From assembly GCA_001466705.2 (NCBI GenBank), contig LATX02000089.1, positions 310,001 to 374,000 on the forward strand: DNA of 64,000 bases. Reading direction: 5' to 3'. This document shows, in pieces, positions 58,892 to 64,000 of this stretch (positions are counted from its first letter, which is position 1; the number at the start of each line of letters is the position of its first letter). This DNA is from Moniliophthora roreri. Taxonomy: Eukaryota; Basidiomycota; Agaricomycetes; Agaricales; Marasmiaceae. The position numbers and the translations under genes are program-made. The notes under the pieces are model-generated. The model was not told the DNA's origin and searched no databases. It saw nothing but the letters and a program-made list of their open reading frames with translations.

Positions 58892-58980
58892 TTGGCTAAT
58901 GATTCTAATCATCATCATCTGATGCCTTCAATACCTACATGGCAGACTCGCAGTCTCAAATAAAACAGTTGTAAGAACAT
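58892..58980 (+). repeat. 89-bp spacer between LTR 2 and LTR 3
   Basis: Same sequence as 57128-57216. Confidence 0.8.
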
Positions 58981-61034
58981 TGATATGCATAACTTTTACC
59001 TTTTATTTCGCATGCAAATAGAGAATATTTTGCACTTTTATAGTTGAAAATGACATAAACGAGGGAATTGAGGACTAGTGTGAGCCCTGAGCAGCTAGTC
59101 AAAGCGAGTAGTAGAGAAGGATACAAAATATTAGCAGAGTAATAGTTGATAGTAGGCCATACAAGGGTACCCGACCACTGCTAGTATGAAAATAAACAGC
59201 GAATCTGAACACAGAGGAGCATTCCGAAACCTGTAGGGAACCACATGACATCACACCTCTCTATCAAAAGCATACTCAAAGGGAATATTTTCATTTTTAA
59301 CAATATTTTCAAACCACACCTGACTTGAAGGAAGAATAAAAGCCTTTGATGATACATCAACGAGAATATTACCGAGGAACAGATATGAAAAAGAGAATGA
59401 CAAATTATTGGTGGAGGATACTCGAGATACTGATAATCAAATTAGAGGAATGAAATAGATGATCGGTTACCAAAAAGGTGGTATCATGGAAAGCGGAAGA
59501 CAAAGCTGTATGACGAGAAGATAGCATGGCTAAGCTTACACGTACACTTTAGAGGAGAAATGGAAGCATATTATGCGTCCACAGAGCAGATGACAATAGA
59601 CAGAGAAGGAAGGAACCATGCAGAGTGGCATGGAAGTATAATATTTTCAAACGGAGTCGGAAGGAGAGCCATTTGATCAAGAAAATTGCAAACGATTAGT
59701 GTCAGGAGACTGCACAATTGTCATAGAAAAAGAATAAAAGAGATTATGGCTACAAAGCCTGACTACAATTGGACACTGTGACAGAGAAATTACCAAACAC
59801 AGCTCAGTTTATATAATATTTAGCACCCAACTCAGTTTTATTTGTATGTGTGACAGATATATTAGATTATTTATGTTGTAGGGTATATAAGGGGACGTGT
59901 TTTGTAGGTGGAAAGCAGGAGAGATACTGCCCACCAATTACCAGAGTGTATGATGTTGTTGTTCAGGTAGAAGAGCTACCGGCAATCAGTATTTTTTTTC
60001 AACCACTTCAGGCTCTAGCTTATTTAGTTGAGACCTGAGATTGTAACCCAAACCAGAGATATAAATAAAAGCTAGGAAGAGCTTAGTTTTTAACACAAGA
60101 GGCGTGTTTTCTGATAAGAAGAATATTGTATCAGTTTACCAAGAGGGTAACTGACATGCATCAGTATAGTCTGGTGTTTCAACGTGAATCAGAGAGGGTT
60201 TCAGGCTAGCAGTGTCTAGAAGATTTGTCCTCTTGAGAATTGTTGCAGAACATAGCTAAGAGGGCTATATTCAGGTACAAGAGGTACCTTTGTTCTCACT
60301 TAGAAGAAGTTTATTCTTTGGGCAGTTTTCTGGTCGAACATCAATACCAGTATTTGCTTTGAANGGCAATTAGTATTTTTCAACCACTTCGGGCCCTAGC
60401 TTATTTAGTTGTGCAAGAGGCACAGGCTAGTTGAGACCTGAGATTGTAACCCAAACCAGAGATATAAATAAAAGCTAGAAAGAGCTTAGTTTTTAACGCA
60501 AGAGATGTGTTTTCTGATAAGAGAAACATTGTATCAGTCTACTAAGAGGGTAACTGACATGCATCAGTATAGTCTGGTGTTTTGACGTGAATCAGAGAGG
60601 GTTTCAGGCTAGCAGTGTCTAGAAGATTTGTCCTCTTGAGAATTGTTGCAGAACATAGCTAAGAGGGCTATATTCAGGTACAAGAGGTACCTTTGTTCTC
60701 GCTTAGAAGAAGTTTATTCTTTGGGCAGTTTTCTGGTCGAACATCAATACCAGTATTTGCTTTGAAGTGATTAATAAAACTATAAACCCATAAATATTAT
60801 ACAAAACAAACACCAAATCTTGATCTGAGAAGTTGTTTTGAAGGCATTCATCTCTGAACTACTGAGCGAGACATTGAGAAATTATTCTTGATATTGTGGT
60901 AACAGTGAACCACGCCGAACCAACTTGCAAACAAAACTGAGAATCAAGAACTTATATATACCTTTTTTCGGGGTATTTTGGTACCACAGGCCTTGTGTTT
61001 TCATAGTAGAGGCATAGGTTTTTGAGCATCTTCA
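58981..61034 (+). mobile_element. LTR 3, likely 5' LTR of a gag-pol element
   Basis: Starts TGATATGCATAACTTTTACC and ends GAGCATCTTCA at 61034, followed by a PBS-like site and gag. True length is about 1.67 kb, because ~385 bp are repeated around the N at 60364. The part before the N differs from LTRs 1 and 2 (more CpG, and a deletion of TGTGCAAGAGGCACAGGCTAG-type sequence around 60027). Confidence 0.78.
59981..60770. repeat. Direct repeat around the N at 60364 (probable unmerged overlap)
   Basis: From 60365 the sequence restarts at the LTR position already given from about 59981, with small differences such as an extra T run and a ~21-bp deletion in the earlier copy. Confidence 0.75.
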
Positions 61035-61036
61035 TC

Positions 61037-61053
61037 TGGAACCCACTGTGAGG
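61037..61053 (+). other. Candidate primer binding site
   Basis: TGGAACCCACTGTGAGG begins two bases after the LTR end, the normal place for the tRNA primer site, and starts with TGG as expected for pairing with the CCA end. The tRNA was not identified. Confidence 0.55.
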
Positions 61054-61199
61054 GAGGTTCTAGAGAATATTATCAGTAAATTGCTTGTTTATGAAGAGAA
61101 TATGACAATCAGATAGAGAATATTAGTTAAGTCTTGAAGAGATTTGACTCAAAACACTAGAGATCTTAGAGACAGATAAAGATCTAGAGTAAAGAACTA

Positions 61200-63489
61200 T
61201 ACAAGATTAGTCCAAAGAAAAGAACCATTGATGAATTTGTTCAAGGTTCCAGTTCACAGACAGAAGGAGCTTTGTCCAGTCAATTAGGAGCTTCATTGTC
61301 ATCACAGTCCAGTGTAGAAAGGAGAGTGACAAGGTGTCTTACAAGAACTACAGGCTCACAGTTACTACCACCTGCAGAGAGTTTTACTAGAAGCAGAGTG
61401 CCCATATATCCAGCTTCAACATTTGGTACTGCAGAAAGATTCCCACAGTTCCAAGAGGAATTTGTTCTCAGTCCAGCACATAGAAGATATATAGATTAAA
61501 AGCACTACCTAATACACCATTAATACTTACACCAAGAGAGTCTCCTGAACAGATAGAACAAAGCGATAGTTCAAGCTCCAGCTTGGAAGAAGAAGAATAT
61601 TTTGAACCAGACAAAGAAGTTACAGAAGATGATACCGTATCTGAACAGACCATAATGGCAGACTTAGCACAGAGAGAAAAGTGGAATACACTTACTGATG
61701 CAGTGGCCAAAGAAGTATGAAATGAGAGTGTTGAAAATATTATCAAAGATAGAGATCTGATGAGTTGAGACCTATGACTCTTCAACCTTGGCTTGAAGAT
61801 TTTGAGAATGCATTAGACATGGCCCAGGTTAAGGAGGATGTGTCAAAAATCTATCTAGCTATGTTGAAGTTTTCATATGATCTAAGACAGCAGTTGCAAG
61901 ATAGAAAAGAAGCATTGGGCCACTCATGGAGTGAGTTCAGGAAATTATTATTTAGAGAATTCCCAGATTCAGTTGATAATAGCCAAGGATCAATGGTCAG
62001 GTTGCAGAAGATTGTAGCAGTATATCAGAAAGCTACAGACTGGGATTTAGAGAAACTTAGAGCATATCATAGGGCATTTAAGCTGGAAGCAGCTAAATTA
62101 ATGAGAGATCCACCTATGATTTCGAATTTTGAAGCAATAGGCTTTTATTTAGCAGGTTNAAAAATCTATCTAGCGATGTTGAAGTTTTCGTATGATCTAA
62201 GACAGCAGCTACAAGACAGAAAAGAAGCATTGGGCCACTCATGGAGTGAGTTCAAGAAATTATTATTCAGAGAGTTCCCAGATTCAGTTGATAATGGCCA
62301 AGGATCAATGGTCAGGTTGCAGAAGATTGTAGCAGTATATCGGAAAGCTACAGACTGGGATTTAGAGAAACTTAGAGCATATCATAGGACATTTAAGCTG
62401 GAAGCAGCTAAATTAATGAGAGATCCGCCTATGATTTCGAATTTTGAAGCAATAGGCTTTTATTTAGCAGGTTTAGAACTGTCAGTTAGAGAAAGAGTCC
62501 AAATTAGAATGGCTGATTGGTTTCTGAACAAGTTAGATTTGGAAACTGAAGATGGAAGGAGAAGAATGGATCCATGGAAGCTTCAGGAAGTCATGGAACA
62601 AGCAGAGATGATTATGAGTGCAAGCTCAGGAGATGTATATATAGGATTAGGAAGTTTTGCATTAGGAGCTGGAGTTCCACCAGTCAACCCAGGAGTAGGA
62701 ACAGTAATGTTAAGTGCAGCAATGCCTTTGTCATATCCATTCCAGCCTCCACCAGTGCTTCCTACCATGAATATTACTCTACCATCAAAGCCAGTTTCAG
62801 TGAAACAGAAGGAATCATTTCCAGATATCCTAGATAAGACTAAAGAAGAAGCAGAATTGAGGACTATGGGCATAGCTACGTCAGTAGATGCACATACAGT
62901 TTCTATTAAGGCGCATGATACAGAATTAGCAGCCTTAAAGAAGGGAATGGAAGATGTAAAGACGCTTTCCACTGAAGTTAAAGATATAAAGATGACGTTA
63001 GTAGGCATGCCAGGACAGATTATTGTGGCAGTGGCAGGTCAAACTAATAGATCATGTGATGGAAATAATAATAATATGGTCAGAGGAAAACCAGGACAGC
63101 CAATGATTGGCAGAGGAAAATATTTATGTTTCTACTGCAATGAAGATGGTCATAGGCTCAGAGATTGTCCTTACCAAAGAGAAATAATACAGAAAGAATG
63201 GATCATTTGGAATAATGGTGCAGGCAAATATACATTGAGAGATGGCACTGGATTTCCAAAGGTTGAACCTAGGGAGAAACTCAAAGATAGAGTAGCAGAA
63301 TATGTAAAGCAACAAGGATGTGATAGAATTGTGCATCCAGATGCTCACTTGTTTATGGAAGTGGAAGATGAACCAGTGGTTTATCAAGCAGCAGTAGTTC
63401 AACCTCAAGGGAGGATGGACTTGGATATGTTAGCAATGTTGTTGGCAGAAAAGATGAAGCCTGCAACTGATATGCAGTCAAAAAACTAG
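61200..63489 (+). CDS. Gag polyprotein of the LTR retrotransposon (frames partly broken, with assembly duplication)
   Basis: The N-terminal part (from about 61200) reads LSSQLGASLSSQSSVERRVT, then after a one-base frame change at ~61496 LKALPNTPLILTPRESPEQ. There is a TGA at 61718 and another frame change near 61763. From 61774 a long frame carries the capsid-like region (TLQPWLEDFENALDMAQVKE, HSWSEFRKLLFREFPDSVDN) and a zinc knuckle CFYCNEDGHRLRDC (CX2CX4HX4C, about 63130). It ends SKN and TAG at 63487-63489. About 105 residues (61846-62158) are repeated after the N at 62159 with four differences, which is an assembly artefact rather than biology. Gag packages element RNA in cytoplasmic particles. 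Confidence 0.78.
61846..62473. repeat. 314-bp direct repeat inside gag around the N at 62159 (probable unmerged overlap)
   Basis: 61846-62158 recurs at 62160-62473 with about ten substitutions. The difference level suggests that two alleles or two element copies were joined. Confidence 0.85.
63480..63486 (+). promoter_or_regulatory. Predicted -1 ribosomal frameshift site at the gag-pol junction
   Basis: Gag codons TCA AAA AAC TAG contain A-AAA-AAC in the correct phase (X XXY YYZ) immediately before the gag stop. Slipping one base back yields AAA AAA CTA and enters a frame open to the window end. A possible stem (CAGACCC with GGGGCTG, one mismatch, loop AAGGAT) lies at about 63490-63509. Confidence 0.7.
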
Positions 63490-64000
63490 CAGACCCAAGG
63501 ATGGGGCTGGTTAATTCAAGAATAGCCAATAATAATGCCCCTGAGGGTAACCCAAAGAGATTGATGCCACAAATCGAAATACCCAGAATGAAACAATCAG
63601 AAAAGAAAAAGTATATTGACCCAATGGCTGATACATTGGAAACTGATAGGTCAGCTATCAATGCTAGAGAAAATAATGATAGAGTACAAAAGACAGTGAG
63701 GTTTAATGAACCAGATAAAGAAGAAAGACCATTTGATAAGGTAGAACCAATAGAGAGGGCTCCCCTACCTAAGAATCAGGCGATAGAAAGAGGGACTTCA
63801 CATTTGAAGCACTCAGAACAAAAGAATACAGAGATACTAGCAAAGAGAGATAATCTGGTTGATCTGACAGCGACAACAGTTGAAGAAGGAATACTAGATA
63901 AATATTTACAGTTGGAAGCGAACGTACCGTTAGGAGAAATGTTGAAAATTTCACCAGCAGTAAGGAGGCTTTTAGCTAGAAAATGTAGATTCAGAAATAT
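63486..64000 (+). CDS. Start of pol (or pro-pol) in the -1 frame, cut by window end
   Basis: From CTA at 63486 the -1 frame is open for about 171 codons to the last base: LADPRMGLVNSRIANNNAPE, KKKYIDPMADTLETDRSAI, DRVQKTVRFNEPDKEERPF and, near the end, ILDKYLQLEANVPLGEMLKI. The last part resembles the DUF4100-like linker that precedes the protease in basidiomycete Ty3/Gypsy elements. Protease, RT and integrase would lie beyond the window. No ATG is needed if frameshifting is used. Confidence 0.65.

Noticed and set aside
61765..63489. A 574-codon Gag with a natural internal duplication
   Set aside because: The duplication is centred on the N at 62159 and matches the pattern at the other four joins, so it is an assembly artefact.
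1..64000. tRNA genes, rRNA or CRISPR arrays
   Set aside because: No cloverleaf-like B-box context, rRNA core or regularly spaced repeat array was seen on either strand.

Overview
The window looks like a piece of an Agaricomycete (mushroom-forming basidiomycete) genome. The genes have many introns of about 50-60 nt with GT-AG ends, and the families seen are typical of that group: DUF6593, FunK1-like kinase remnants, DUF2433 plus RRM, CAP/PR-1 secreted proteins, P450, and the DUF4100-like Gag-Pol linker of basidiomycete LTR elements. I do not assign a species. Five isolated N characters (15129, 17421, 20495, 60364, 62159) are scaffold joins. In every case the sequence just after the N repeats the sequence just before it, so these are probably contig ends that overlap but were never merged.

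Layout. 1-8.1 kb has normal base composition and holds gene fragments (F-box/LRR, helicase, FunK1 kinase, a multicopy protein of unknown function) around one intact gene, DUF2433/RRM (4365-6826, minus). 8.1-29.05 kb is AT-rich, nearly free of CpG and full of mobile elements. It holds a decayed full-length copy of the family whose 3' end opens the window, LTR relics, a solo LTR with a 4-bp target duplication, two LTR-like direct repeats that cut a Harbinger-type transposase, several MITEs, and a structurally complete PIF-Harbinger element (24895-28548) with 27-bp terminal inverted repeats, a TTA duplication and both of its genes.

29.05-48.7 kb is a gene island of normal composition: two tandem secreted CAP proteins, a modular proline-rich repeat protein, a P450, two paralogous ABC half-transporters in inverted orientation around an MFS permease, a small hydrophilic gene and a DUF6593 gene. 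The P450, MFS and ABC genes lie next to each other and could form a detoxification or metabolite-export neighbourhood; that is an inference from proximity.

48.8-64 kb is again mobile: a 5'-truncated LINE split by a hAT-type MITE with 8-bp duplications, an Spt5/KOW-like gene relic carrying two inverted 747-bp CACTA-like MITEs, then three LTRs about 1.67 kb long and the start of an LTR retrotransposon. Its gag ends in a textbook A-AAA-AAC slippery heptamer directly before the stop codon, and an open -1 frame runs to the window end.

The most notable signals are the predicted -1 frameshift site, the sharp CpG-depletion borders (two of which fall inside single genes or elements), the mobile elements whose insertion sites can be read to the base, and the overlap artefacts at the N joins.
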